64,000 nucleotides of DNA from Aureobasidium sp. EXF-3400 (lineage: Eukaryota > Ascomycota > Dothideomycetes > Dothideales > Saccotheciaceae). Location: NCBI GenBank assembly GCA_024195585.1, contig SWBL01000231.1:19622-83621 (forward strand), given 5' to 3'. The position numbers and the translations under genes are program-made. The notes beneath the pieces were generated by a model that saw only the letters and a list, made by a program, of their open reading frames with translations, was not told the DNA's origin and searched no databases. Shown in pieces: positions 1 through 10,298 of the stretch (its first letter is position 1; each line of letters opens with the position of its first letter).

Positions 1-1959
1 CACAGATCCGACATGCAGCCACTCGGGCTTACGGGTAGCCCAAAGATTCCTTTATGAAGTCAACTTGAGCAAAATCTCTCTTTCCTTCTCCCTTATCACA
101 CCTCGCTCCTGCGATGTCCATTGAGGCCCTGTATAACTAGGCCTTGCTCCATACCATTTATGCAAGAACTAGTAGGAGGGTCAGTGCATTCAAGGCTATT
201 GCACAACATGCCAAGGTGAGAGAGTGTTTATGAACTATCGTGCACAAAAGGAAGCTGCCGGGTCTCCATAAACGATCAAGGCTTCATAAAGAGGTTAGCT
301 GCGAGTGACATGATACCTTGTAATCAACTTGATAGAACATTGGTACACTACCTCTTCATGAGCGAATAGCTTTGTGAAGCCACTATTACGCCTCGCCCAC
401 TGGATTGTTTGGAGTCTTCTTCAGAAGGAATAAGCTGCAGGTGAATTGCAGATGCACCATGACCAGCCGTGCTACATCTGGTACACTAGCGGAGTAAGTC
501 AGCATGGGTAATTACTACAGAGTCCATTCAACCATGCCTAGTTGAACCGTGTAATCTCCGCATCTCCTATATCCATGAACGCTGACCCTGGTCAATCAGA
601 ACATCTGGACGGTCCCTTGAGAATATGCGATAATCTGAATCTCGGGAGTGAGGTTTGACAGATACGGGTGCAGCAGCCGAGTATCAAATTCGAGCTTGCT
701 TTGCAGCAAGCGCCCGTATCGCACCAGTCACACAGCCTTCAGCAAATTGCCAACTTGGGAGGGATCTCGCAAATTACTGCTTGATCCAAATCGAGAGACA
801 TGTTTGACCAAACTAGATTGCTAGTGTATCCTAGCCATGATATATATGTGCCTGGTTTCCATGATCGAATCTACCTCTCCATGAAAACCTGTCCTAGTAC
901 ATACGAACATCCACTCCAAACCCTCTCGCACGCAGATTATGGTCAAAGCAAAGCTTTTGGTTTGTACAGAACGACTCGCCGAACATCCGGAGATTTCCTG
1001 TATCAGATCGACTCAAGCACAAAATGTCCCCATCACGGAACAAAACTCAGAACCTATCGATGCGTATATGATCAGGAAAGAGTCAACTATGATCATTATC
1101 TCCCCTCGATCTTGAGAGTTCTTCTGACTGATCTATATATAGGCTCGGAGATGTCACAACTGTGAGAAATTTGTCATCGCTGGCAAAATTTGCAAATTTT
1201 GCAAGACGCAGAATCGAAAACCAGCGAAGTAAATGCTTTCAATACTCTCAAGACCAACGACTGATACGGATCGACAGTACCCTCTCAGTAAAACGTGCCA
1301 GATCATGTGAGACCGAGACAGACGGGATATTATCAGGTCAGCAATGAGCCCGATCATGGCTCCGCTAGTCTGGGGTGCCATTTCGGTAGCCTGAACTACT
1401 GTGGTGGAAGGAAAAGGACAAGCGCGAGCACTCCGAAGGTCCGCACTACTCCATGTACAGTACAGTCTTGCTGATCTGACCGTTAGCTTGGGTTTCAGCT
1501 CTCGCATTGACCTCATACCACATTCCGAACTGAATCGTCATCCAGTCGGCCCCATAGATTGGAACTCAGCCTCACATTCCATTGTATGTTCCATCACATG
1601 GTCTGAATGACCAGAGCGTGTTTTGGTGACGTCAGTCCAGCAGGTTCATGAACATCTATCCTTTTGGTATCGCGCGCGATATCTAATCTTTATGTTTGGT
1701 TCGTTCCGCTATCCGGACCTTGCACAACATCCTCACCAGGGTTGTCATCTTCATGATCGAAATCATTTCCGATATCACGATAAAGTAAATCACCTGGTAT
1801 CCAGAAGCTCGCGAGACTGACTCAGTGTATGTGATACATATATCTTTTACACTACGTGTTGGACTCGTTGTGTCATCCCTCGTATATATCAATCTCTGAG
1901 CACCTGGAAACCATAGTGATGAAGCCTCTTTGGAGTTTGGAGAGACAATCAGAGTTATA
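1..1959. other. gene-poor stretch
   Basis: No supportable gene was found. The longest frames (about 120 codons, 800-1165 on plus and 1154-1516 on minus) conflict with each other, show no family motif and no convincing splice structure. AT-rich TATA-like stretches occur near 1839-1890, upstream of the gene that starts at 1960. Confidence 0.5.
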
Positions 1960-2796
1960 ATGGAGGCATCTCGAGGTAGATGGCTTAGCCTAGTGCGCGC
2001 CTTGCTCTCTCACACCAGTATACTCGTGGCTCAGGATTTCTGCGTCGAAGGCGTCTGCCAAATAGCAGGAAGCAACGACACATACCTGCTCTGCGCTTCA
2101 CAAAACTGGCATACAATGCCATCGAATGGCTACAGTTGCGTTTCTGGCGTCGTTGTTCCTCCAGAAGCTAAACAAACCTCGACTTCAGGACCGCGCTCTA
2201 CTCGAACCGACGGTCCAATCGTGCCAACACGAATAACGCGCGTAGCCGGCGAACGACTCGATAATTCGATGTACACCTCGGTTATTCTTGACAGTGTCAC
2301 CACTCAGATCTCATCAACCCGAATAGAGTCAATATCACTACCTCAAGCCTGGATGCCGTCGCAAGACTCCTACGGCATCCGTTCTTACTCAGTAGACGGT
2401 AGAATGACGTCGGTATACGATGCCGACAGCAGCTCAATCTTCAGGTGCGATGACTTGGAATACCCTACCGATGGATATTACGTAGCGTTCTACACGCAAT
2501 ACGACAGTACCTTGGAAGTTGAGAAAAAGTCTCAGCGTGCACCAGTGAACTGCGGACAACATGTGAGTTTTACAAATCCGTTGACGGGTGTGAGTGCCGC
2601 TGCGTTGGTATTAGATCGTTGCGCAAGCTGTATCGGGGTGGGAGGGCAGCTGAATGATCCAAACACAGACCAGAGTCTAGTGAACGGGGCGACCGTGGAT
2701 TTCAGTCGTGCTCTGTGGAACAAGATCTACAACAATGCTCCAAATAATGTTTACGATGTGCAATACGTAGGGAAGGTGTTACAAGGAATGCCTTGA
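1960..2796 (+). CDS. secreted RlpA-like double-psi beta-barrel (expansin/barwin-like) protein
   Basis: A single-exon frame of 278 residues from the first ATG; the open frame extends 10 codons upstream without an ATG. The N-terminus (residues 1-25) is a short basic start followed by a hydrophobic stretch ending near LVAQ, consistent with a signal peptide. A low-complexity middle of about 120 residues precedes the C-terminal domain (about 195-275). That domain carries the family pattern: NCGQHVSFTN, then VLDRCASC, then ATVDFSRALW, matching the Cys-Gly, D-x-C-x2-C and D-[LF]-S signatures of RlpA-like/expansin folds. Fungal members are secreted and often wall-associated or effector-like. The catalytic status of the barrel cannot be judged here. 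Family assignment is good; biological role is unknown. Confidence 0.82.
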   Translation: MEASRGRWLSLVRALLSHTSILVAQDFCVEGVCQIAGSNDTYLLCASQNWHTMPSNGYSCVSGVVVPPEAKQTSTSGPRSTRTDGPIVPTRITRVAGERLDNSMYTSVILDSVTTQISSTRIESISLPQAWMPSQDSYGIRSYSVDGRMTSVYDADSSSIFRCDDLEYPTDGYYVAFYTQYDSTLEVEKKSQRAPVNCGQHVSFTNPLTGVSAAALVLDRCASCIGVGGQLNDPNTDQSLVNGATVDFSRALWNKIYNNAPNNVYDVQYVGKVLQGMP

Positions 2797-3652
2797 GAAA
2801 ATGATTCAAAAGACAGACCTCCTATCACAGTTTGATATGTGATGTACCTAGCCCATCATTGACCAATATGACGCCCATGGAGCCCGACCGCCTAGCTGAC
2901 AGTCAAATACTGCTCGGGCTCTCACAAGGCCACAGGTGTGTAGCAGGCGAAATGATGTGGATGGAGCTTTTGTCGGCCACAGTTCACACCAGATTGCTCT
3001 TGTGGCCCTTTCTAGAAGTACTCGGAATGGCCAGACCGAGACTCGGTCCGTCTGAAATTCGGGGCGACACGCTACGGTTCTTCAGTAACGTGACACGCAC
3101 GCTTCAACGCTCTCTGCGTATGTATTCATCGTATGGATTTTTTCTGGCAAGAATCAGGCGGCGTGAATCTGATATCCAGACCTCGGACTAGATTCTATAA
3201 GCCGGAGTATCGGGCATCAGATAGGATTTTACAAATTCTGAAAAACGCAAATCCCGCTGTTCGAATGACTGGAGCATAATGGTACCTAATCCTTCTATGA
3301 TGAACCGATGGAAAACGAGATTTAGATGTGTATAGTTCATCATGTTTACTCCATGGAATCTATGCGCTGAGGAACAGCAGCACTGGTCCGATGATGTAGC
3401 CTAATAATGGTATTTCTATAGAGCACTAGTGCGTGTGTGGTACATAAAGAAGAACCCTACAGAGATGTCTACTTGAACTTCGAACCAACCGAGCACCCTT
3501 GATTTGCTAGGCTGAGAATTTTGAAAGAGGACAACACGTATCATAAGGACCGCTATAGATTGACAAGAGCAACATAAGACAGAGTTCCTGACATCTGTAG
3601 CACAAGGTGATGACACGATATAGAATGCCCCTGAGGGGCGGTGTTGAAGACC
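2797..3652. other. intergenic, nothing recognised
   Basis: The 119-codon plus frame at 2832-3191 has no motif and a weak start context. It was not accepted as a gene. Confidence 0.5.
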
Positions 3653-4471
3653 TTATGCTATGCGTTTTGACCCTGCACTTGCTAATCTTGACGATTTTCG
3701 ACGAGTTTCACCACCTAACCCTTGACATTCGGATTGATCTTTCTTCCGGGCTAGCTTACGCTTCTGCGCTTGGCTTGATGAAGACCGAGCACTCTCCTTC
3801 CGCTTTGGAGAATTCTCGTTGATATTGATGCCTGACGTCGAAGCCGCCTGCAAGTGACTGTGCGAAGCAAGCAGCTCACGAATCGCTTGTATCTGAGGGT
3901 CTATCTTTCCTTCCAATCTCTCCTTAAGATGACTGATCTGTGAAAGTATTCGATCCTGCGAGGTTCGAGTCTGGTCTATGTCGTCCCGTAATTCTGGAAT
4001 TTGCTCCAGTGAGCTCCCAATCTGACCGTGCAAGTTCTCCCGACTCTGCAGAAGGCCTTCTAGTCGTGCGATCCTGACATTCAATTCACTGAGTTGACGC
4101 GCAGCGTCTTCGAAATATGTCTCGAGATCTTTCGAGTGAGGTAAATATCCCCCACTTGGTCGTGCTTCAGTCTTTGACTTCATCCTCGGAGCAAGATTTT
4201 GATCTTCTAGAGATTCGATCCGATCACGAACACATCCACTTGGGTGACGGGGATAAAGGTCTGGCTGCTGGGAAGGCCAAAAAGAACAAGGGTTGACTTG
4301 TGTTTGGACAAGGGAATGACTTGGTGGATGCGGGATATTCCTCGGAAATCCATGGTGATGTGCATAGTGTGCAGGATGAGGGGTCCATGGGTGAGAGCCA
4401 GAATTGTACCGGACATAATTATTCGTATTGATCATGTTGTTCATGTTGTTCATGTTGTTCGTGTTGTTCAT
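3653..4471 (-). CDS. hypothetical coiled-coil protein with Asn/Met repeat N-terminus
   Basis: Not recognised. The frame is open from 4540, but the first ATG is at 4471, giving 272 residues; an additional upstream exon is possible. The N-terminus is an Asn-Asn-Met repeat encoded by a 9-bp tandem repeat, followed by a His/Pro-rich stretch. Residues about 110-215 are strongly heptad-like (leucine/isoleucine-spaced, charged) and probably coiled coil. The C-terminus is Lys/Arg/Ser-rich with KRKLARKK and KSSRLASAGSKR, which looks like a nuclear localisation signal. Inference: a nuclear, oligomerising protein. No enzyme motif is seen. Confidence 0.55.
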   Translation of the reverse strand: MNNTNNMNNMNNMINTNNYVRYNSGSHPWTPHPAHYAHHHGFPRNIPHPPSHSLVQTQVNPCSFWPSQQPDLYPRHPSGCVRDRIESLEDQNLAPRMKSKTEARPSGGYLPHSKDLETYFEDAARQLSELNVRIARLEGLLQSRENLHGQIGSSLEQIPELRDDIDQTRTSQDRILSQISHLKERLEGKIDPQIQAIRELLASHSHLQAASTSGININENSPKRKESARSSSSQAQKRKLARKKDQSECQGLGGETRRKSSRLASAGSKRIA

Positions 4472-4477
4472 GCCGTT
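4433..4477. repeat. five-unit 9-bp tandem repeat inside a coding region
   Basis: Units of CATGTTGTT (plus strand), three perfect and two with one or two changes, encode repeated Asn-Asn-Met on the minus strand at the N-terminus of the coiled-coil protein. In-frame units can change number without breaking the gene. Confidence 0.85.
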
Positions 4478-5340
4478 CCTTAGTGGAAACAAGGTGATAT
4501 TCTTGAGCAGCGGAGCTGAGACTAAGTCTCTCTGGCTCAACTACTGTACTACCATCTTGGAGAGATGTGTTTTTCAGATGCTAGTAAACAAGGCTAACTG
4601 TAGCTCCTTTGTTGATCCATGTGCTGCCTGTTCCACCGTGTCCTAATTTGGTGGGCGGTAATGGGCAATAGTCGCTCAAGCCAATTTGTAATATTCAGAT
4701 TGACCCAAGTATTGGCCTCAGATAGTCGCGTGCGATCGAGAAAATGCGCAGTCGTAATTCATGTGGACTGCTCCATAAGGAAAGATAAGGACGAGTTTAC
4801 CAAGGCTCGATAGATTACCATACCGGGATGGATTCCCTCCTAGGTTTAGCGTGCCGGCTTAGCGTGACAACGCAAGACATTGCGGACATTGCGATTCCTC
4901 CTACTGTAAAATATTCTATATTCCTCAATCTCGTGGACCTTGCATGGTGGAATCATAAAAGACTTAAACATTATGCCTTTTGGCGTCTTTGAAAAGCGCT
5001 CACCTGACAAAAAGATTGCTGTTTTCCATCTTTTTTTTTTTGAGTAAAGTCATAGTGATTGTGGACGCCTTTCTGGTGACCGCTTTTTTTTTTTAATGAG
5101 ACGTTTAAGGAAGGTAACGATCTACAGGAATTTGAGGAAGCAATGACTAGTCTCAGAGTCTACTACGGCTGTCGTGGAAATGGGTTTGTAGGGAACTGGG
5201 TACCATGCAGCATGTCAGCTAAGCTAACGCTGGGTTGTACCTAACAGCGATCTATTTCTTACTTAGTAATGAGATCAAGAAGAAGAATGCTGTAGAAATG
5301 ATCCTCTTTACATCAAATGTCTGTTCAAAAAACCATCCTG
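4472..5340. other. intergenic with two oligo-T tracts
   Basis: Two runs of exactly 11 T (5031-5041 and 5084-5094) lie 53 bp apart. No gene is supported. The runs could be parts of 5' or 3' untranslated regions or remnants of a retroposed element. Confidence 0.5.
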
Positions 5341-5793
5341 CTACGTTAGGTTTGGGGATTTGGGTTTTTCCGACAACTCAACTGCATCTTGTTTCCTGGT
5401 ATTCGCGGTCGATCTCTGGCTCTCGAGAAAATTCCGGACTCTGTCCTGTCCCTCAAGAGAAGGAGAGGGAAAAGGGGTGGCAGGACGCGGTGCCATCTTA
5501 TCAACGGGCGGATGCGGCTCAGATTGTGTCTTGCGTTCCTCGAATGTTATCTTCATGGTGGAACTATTCCAGACGAAGTCGTATAAGCTCTGGAGCGGGT
5601 ACTTTATAGTTGCTCCCATGTCCGTATCCATACGACCGTTCCGCAGATTCGATAGACTCTTACAGGAGATTTGAGCATCTGAGCAGCAATTGTAGGATAG
5701 CACGACACGGAAAATATGGATCCATGCTTGATTCATCTTCCTGCTAGGCTCAATCCGGCAAACTTTAGTAAGGATGGAAGATATTTCACCCAT
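5341..5793 (-). CDS. hypothetical protein (weak)
   Basis: A 150-residue frame from ATG 5793, with no recognised domain. The C-terminal half is Pro/Ser/Glu-rich and looks disordered; the middle (residues about 70-95) is more ordered. It has better composition than the opposite-strand frames over the same DNA, which is the only argument for it. It may be a short orphan or a chance frame. Confidence 0.3.
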   Translation of the reverse strand: MGEISSILTKVCRIEPSRKMNQAWIHIFRVVLSYNCCSDAQISCKSLSNLRNGRMDTDMGATIKYPLQSLYDFVWNSSTMKITFEERKTQSEPHPPVDKMAPRPATPFPSPSLEGQDRVRNFLESQRSTANTRKQDAVELSEKPKSPNLT

Positions 5794-6543
5794 GATATTA
5801 TATTCAAGCAAACATGCCAAGGGCAATCGTGATGCGAATGATCAAAGGTCTGCTTAGCTGAACAATGCAATTCAACCAAAGATTTTGATCATAGGGGCGC
5901 CAGCGATGATCGTGCAACTACATAACCCCTGTAACACATGTGGGAGTAGCATCACCAGAGAACAGCTCACGAGAGATGATGTAGCATTGTGCTTCCTTGG
6001 ATGGGATCGTTAGAATTGTCTGTTCATCGCTGTCATGCAGCGACCAAGATCTTGTTAGACACATCTTAATCAGAGAAGCGCATCGACTCCACCATCCCAA
6101 ATTGGAGACCAGGGTTGTCGACATAGGCTCGGATGGACACTGGCAGAGCATCGGTATATGAGGAGCGCTGCACTGGTCGAGTACACTGTAGATGTGAGAG
6201 TGATGAGCTGATTGTGTCTGACTAGTCATCATGGCAGCTCTGTCTCTTCTACATAACCATGTGGCCTTATCACGCAGACTTTTGCCTAGACTTCGACATA
6301 TTGTTGGCAGGCGTATGTGAGAGGCTGGCATATGAAGCTAACAATGTCTTCCTGATGACTTAGTAGATCTGACAGAGTGTCACTATAAGTACTACCGTAC
6401 TCTCCGATCATACTTCGGAAGATCTTAATATCTCCAGGCCATAGTTTGACCCAATAACGTATCAAAAGCGCGCATAGATAAGACTGATTGCCTTCTGCCT
6501 ATCTTCGTATTTCCCTGGTGCGATATCCTGGTACGTGTTCTTC
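5794..6543. other. intergenic, nothing recognised
   Basis: A 137-codon minus frame (5918-6331) starts with ATG but is rich in Cys/Ser/Met with no domain pattern. It was not called. Confidence 0.45.
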
Positions 6544-6885
6544 ATGGTCAAGGCTGGCACACATCCTCGAGTTCCGACGGTAAATCAGTCTCGGTTCGCT
6601 CCAGATCTGATGAAACCTTTACCCCCTGAACCTCTGAACATAACCAAAACTCCTCTCATCACACCTAAGGCTCGTATACGCCAGATACCACCGGGATCTT
6701 CGAAGAAAGACCCTGGGATGTCCGTAAACTTTGTTTATCTGGTGTTTTTCACGAATGCGGATGGGAAAAGCATGCACATCTTCTCTATTCAGCCTGACGG
6801 ATGCAACGACACTCAGTCGATGACTGTTCTGGGTTTTTGCACCGATGCTTTTAATGCAGTGGCCGAGGAAAGGAACTTTTTCTGA
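6544..6885 (+). CDS. hypothetical small protein (weak)
   Basis: A 113-residue frame from ATG 6544, with a Pro-rich N-terminal half and a more hydrophobic C-terminal half (about 60-113). No family recognised, no signal peptide. A minus-strand frame overlaps it (6619-6906), so the coding strand is not certain. Confidence 0.25.
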   Translation: MVKAGTHPRVPTVNQSRFAPDLMKPLPPEPLNITKTPLITPKARIRQIPPGSSKKDPGMSVNFVYLVFFTNADGKSMHIFSIQPDGCNDTQSMTVLGFCTDAFNAVAEERNFF

Positions 6886-7456
6886 GAGATGCTGTTTAGC
6901 TACCAATTCCTCCTTTCATACTGGAGATTCAATACCGTTATTGATTGATACCATGTTATACACTCCGGCATAGACATATCTAGCTATCAGTGTTGTGATT
7001 CGTCCTAACAGTAGATCGTCATGACGAGTCCTGCGGGTCGGAAAGAGAGAGTAAGCGGCTCTCACCGCCTTTCCAGGTGTGATCGATCGTATTCAGCACA
7101 TGAGACGTCGTTTGATTCGATTGGGAATCCGAAATGAGTGTGACTGGCCTCCACTGAGATTGAGTATACACTATATGAGCGTCTTGATCGGGACCGAAGG
7201 CCATGAGACCGTGCAAGTTCTGTACTAAAGAGGATAGTCGAGAGTTCATACGTCGCTGGTCAGTGATGTACTCGCAATGATAGCTTGTCATAAGAAACGG
7301 TTCCCTCTATTCCTATGTAATGACCAAAATCATGTCACAGAACCTGTACGGCAGTATGTCATGAGACCACAATTCTTCGACCACTATCTGCGTCATATCA
7401 TCATCCTCACATCGAAGGAGTCGAGCTCATGCATCACATAATGATCAAGATGGCCG
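6886..7456. other. intergenic, nothing recognised
   Basis: It holds the presumed promoter of the gene that begins at 7457. No repeat or RNA gene was seen. Confidence 0.5.
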
Positions 7457-8455
7457 ATGTCCGTCCGTAATGCTAGGTCGATGGCGGGATACAAATATCC
7501 AGCTTCTCGAGCACTGCGGGTCAATATACAACATCGCTCAATACCCATCATCATGAGTCCCATCGAGGAAGAAACAATCTTAAGTTGCGCATCCGATTAT
7601 GGTTCGGACGCTGGAGAAGGATTGTCTGGTGGGACTATCTACCAAGATCCGGCTCGCATACTAGGAGAGAACCTGAGTATCATGGGTGCAACGTTCGGCT
7701 ATATTCAAGACAATTTCTTCGACCATACTTGTCCTCCGGCTTATGGCATTGCAAAGGATCTGTTCGGTAGATGGACCCGAAAACATTTGAAAGACATCAG
7801 GCAACTGCTACTGTGCACAAGTGCAAGCGACAACGGTCTCAGTGCCCTTTGCGAGCCATTACATAGATGTTCTCCTGAAAAATTTGCTCGATTTAAGCCG
7901 AAGATGCCAGAGGCAAAATTGCCAAATGAGCGGCTTCTTTTACTATTCGACGCAGCTGAAGAGGCCAGACAACGCGCTATGGATGCTTACCGCGATCTTG
8001 TTACCTTTTCCAACTATCCACTGTGTCAGATCCTAAGTTTTGGGTTACACGATATCCAGCACCCTCATGCGGCCCATGACCAATTTTTCGTCTCCAATTT
8101 CGAGGACCTTTCAATCGTCGGGCACTATATCTCGAACGCAATGTTGAAGAGCGAAGAAGGGCTGATTGCCAGATATATACAGATTCTGGACACAATTAGT
8201 GGGACAGAGATATCACTCAAGGAGAAGAAGATTGAACGAGAAGTCGTCAACCTTCAAATGCTATACTGGAATCCGAGCTCAATATCCTACCAACTACTGG
8301 AGGAGCAGTCGTGGAATGAGATTAACAAGCTCAAGTTTGAGCAGCTCCAGATTCTTCGCCAGTACGTCTCGCATGGTTGCGACGATAACTTCGAAACCAT
8401 GAACAGTATATTTCAGTTACATTTCGTACACCCACGTATGAACACTCAAGCATGA
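7457..8455 (+). CDS. orphan-family protein A (paralogue of the 42906-43988 gene)
   Basis: A single-exon frame of 332 residues from ATG 7457, not matching any family I recognise. The predicted protein is largely helical and soluble, with no signal peptide. Its order of motifs matches the 360-residue protein encoded at 42906-43988: an A-R-x-L-x2-NL start to the conserved part (about residue 66), an FG-x-W motif (103-106 here, 96-99 there), a helix of the form F-x2-AE-x2-RQR-x3-AY-x2-L (164-181 here, 156-173 there; 9 of 18 identical), an HP pair, and a C-terminal FE-x4-IF motif (about 312 here, 323 there). I infer remote paralogues of one fast-evolving family. Function is unknown. Both genes lack introns, unlike most neighbours. 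Confidence 0.7.
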   Translation: MSVRNARSMAGYKYPASRALRVNIQHRSIPIIMSPIEEETILSCASDYGSDAGEGLSGGTIYQDPARILGENLSIMGATFGYIQDNFFDHTCPPAYGIAKDLFGRWTRKHLKDIRQLLLCTSASDNGLSALCEPLHRCSPEKFARFKPKMPEAKLPNERLLLLFDAAEEARQRAMDAYRDLVTFSNYPLCQILSFGLHDIQHPHAAHDQFFVSNFEDLSIVGHYISNAMLKSEEGLIARYIQILDTISGTEISLKEKKIEREVVNLQMLYWNPSSISYQLLEEQSWNEINKLKFEQLQILRQYVSHGCDDNFETMNSIFQLHFVHPRMNTQA

Positions 8456-9846
8456 ACATCTTCTAGAGCCTGCGATCATGGACATGAGTAGCCGGTCTAC
8501 GGTCCATTTAGTTTGAGGCGGACCTAGTAAGAAAATCTGGCGACGCGATGATGCATTACCGCAATAGTGTGAATCTCGCTTCCATCACCATGAATACGGT
8601 CTGCAAACAGAGCTTTATATTAGTACTGCTCAAAATCTGTCAGCACGATCTCTCTGATACAAGATCACTCGGTCATGGATGATGGGAGCATAACGGCCAG
8701 AAGACATGTCTCCGGAGTCATCTTTTCCTGTGTCGTCGTGGTATGTCTAGTCCCGAAATGTCAAATCGTGTGTTGCGGTCTAGTTTTGTGCATCCGTCCG
8801 TGAATCAGAGCTGTGCAGATAGCATCGGCTGGCACAATCCATCTTAGCCTTTAAATTCGATTGTTACGTCAAGCTGTATTGGTACACTCAACTCTACACA
8901 AATGGGTTGGTCCCAGGGAAGAGATCTTTTGATGTTAGATGCATGGATCTCGTGCTTGGCCTTGTACTTGGCAAGCGGGCAACGGATAAGGACCTAAACA
9001 AACAGGGATGACAACTGGCAAAGCTAGCCATGTCTGGGCAGATGAGAAAAAGTATGTGTCTCTGGTTGGTTCCTTCGAGCCCACTTCCATGGGAAAGTCT
9101 ACTCTTCTATGATCGACAGAGAACATCCAGGGAGATGACTGGCACGGAACGCAATTTTCCCACAGACAACTTAAGCGTGTCGAAGCCGGGAGTTTTCCCA
9201 AAAGTTGCCATGGCTGTAACATCTTACGAGTTGAGCAATGCTCACGACACTCTAGATCAACTGTGCTTCACCATAGGAGAGACTCATCACTCAATCTGCT
9301 GTCTGCTTGTGGGATTGTGCAGTTCGAAGTGCTTGTTGTCGCCCTTGATCTGGCTCGACCGAGCTGACAAAGTATCCTCAATCAGCTGTGGGGGACATCA
9401 AATGAGCACTGGCGATGAGAAAAGGAGCGTAAGCAGCGATGTGTCCATGATTCTCTCCTATCAGACAGAAAGTCGCTTACTTCATGCTCGACGTCTATGC
9501 TTATGAAATTTCTTATCAATTGTGTATTCTAGGCTTACGTGCCGCTCATTTTGATCTTCTAGGACTGTAACCATATCTTTTCCGACTTCCTGCACTGTTT
9601 GTCACTTTGCTGACAAGTACTCTCATATACATTCAACACCTTCCTACCCGGCAGAGGGTTCAAGTCACATTGGCAAGATGGCCAGATCCGCAACGCTGAG
9701 TTAGTCTACTTTTCGGATTCAACATGTATCAGAGTCTGCCTGCTCTATCACAGTAGAACTTTTTCCAGCTTCGTCAACAATAGACTTTCTACTTCGTCAC
9801 ACTACCAGATTTCCTACACTGTTCGATTTCTCCAAGAGTTATACTG
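8456..9846. other. intergenic, one doubtful frame
   Basis: A 158-codon plus frame starts with ATG at 9030 and ends at 9506. It has a Ser/Cys/Leu-rich composition, no domain and an opposite frame overlapping it, so it was not called. The last 300 bases are pyrimidine-rich and probably form the promoter and leader of the histone gene. Confidence 0.5.
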
Positions 9847-10298
9847 ATGTTCGTTGGTTCGAAAGCTGAGTCTGGCCAGTTAAACATGAGAGGTCACGAT
9901 GGTCAACAGTCTTTATCTAAAAGACTGACCCACAATGGGCGTGGAAAAAGTGGCAAAGGTCTTGGATCGCAGGGGGCCCGACGTCACCGCAGAATCTCCC
10001 GTGATACCATTGAAGGTATCACGAAGCCCTCTATACGCCGTCTGGCTCGTCGCGGTGGTGTCAAGCGTATCTCTGCCACAGTCTATGAGGAGACACGTAG
10101 TGTTTTGAAGACCTTCCTCGAAGGTGTCATTCGTGACGCCGTCGCCTACACCGAGCATGCCCAACGCAAGACTGTCACTTCACTTGACATTGTCCACGCT
10201 CTCAAACGTCAGGGCCGTAAGCCATCTTGCCGTGATTTATATTCCCACCCGATCACTAACTCTACCTCGTAGGTACCCTCTACGGCTTCGATAACTAG
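9847..10298 (+). CDS. divergent histone H4 variant
   Basis: Two exons, 9847-10216 and 10273-10298, 131 residues. The 56-nt intron has donor GTAAGC, a perfect ACTAAC branch site at 10255-10260 and acceptor TAG. Splicing restores the canonical RTLYGF end (finishing GFDN), whereas read-through gives a nonsense tail. The histone fold is nearly intact, including [15 protein letters not shown] and IRDAV. In canonical H4 numbering the tail keeps R3, K5 and K8 but has K12 to Ser, K16 to Arg, K20 to Arg and L22 to Ser; the core has K77 to Gln and Y88 to His. About 30 extra residues precede the tail; ATG 9886 is an alternative start and a missed 5' exon is possible. It is solitary, with no H3 gene beside it. 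Neurospora is known to carry a divergent H4 variant (hH4v); orthology is not tested. Confidence 0.9.

Noticed and set aside
800..1165. 121-codon plus frame near the left edge
   Set aside because: No family pattern, and the downstream DNA is equally open on the other strand.
9030..9506. 158-codon plus frame as a gene
   Set aside because: No motif, biased Ser/Cys/Leu composition and an overlapping opposite frame.
10217..10272. Read-through C-terminal extension of the H4 variant
   Set aside because: The segment has a donor, a perfect branch site and an acceptor, and removing it restores the canonical TLYGF ending; the apparent extension is an intron.
9847..10298. H4 variant as an intronless retrocopy
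   Set aside because: The 3' intron argues against retroposition.
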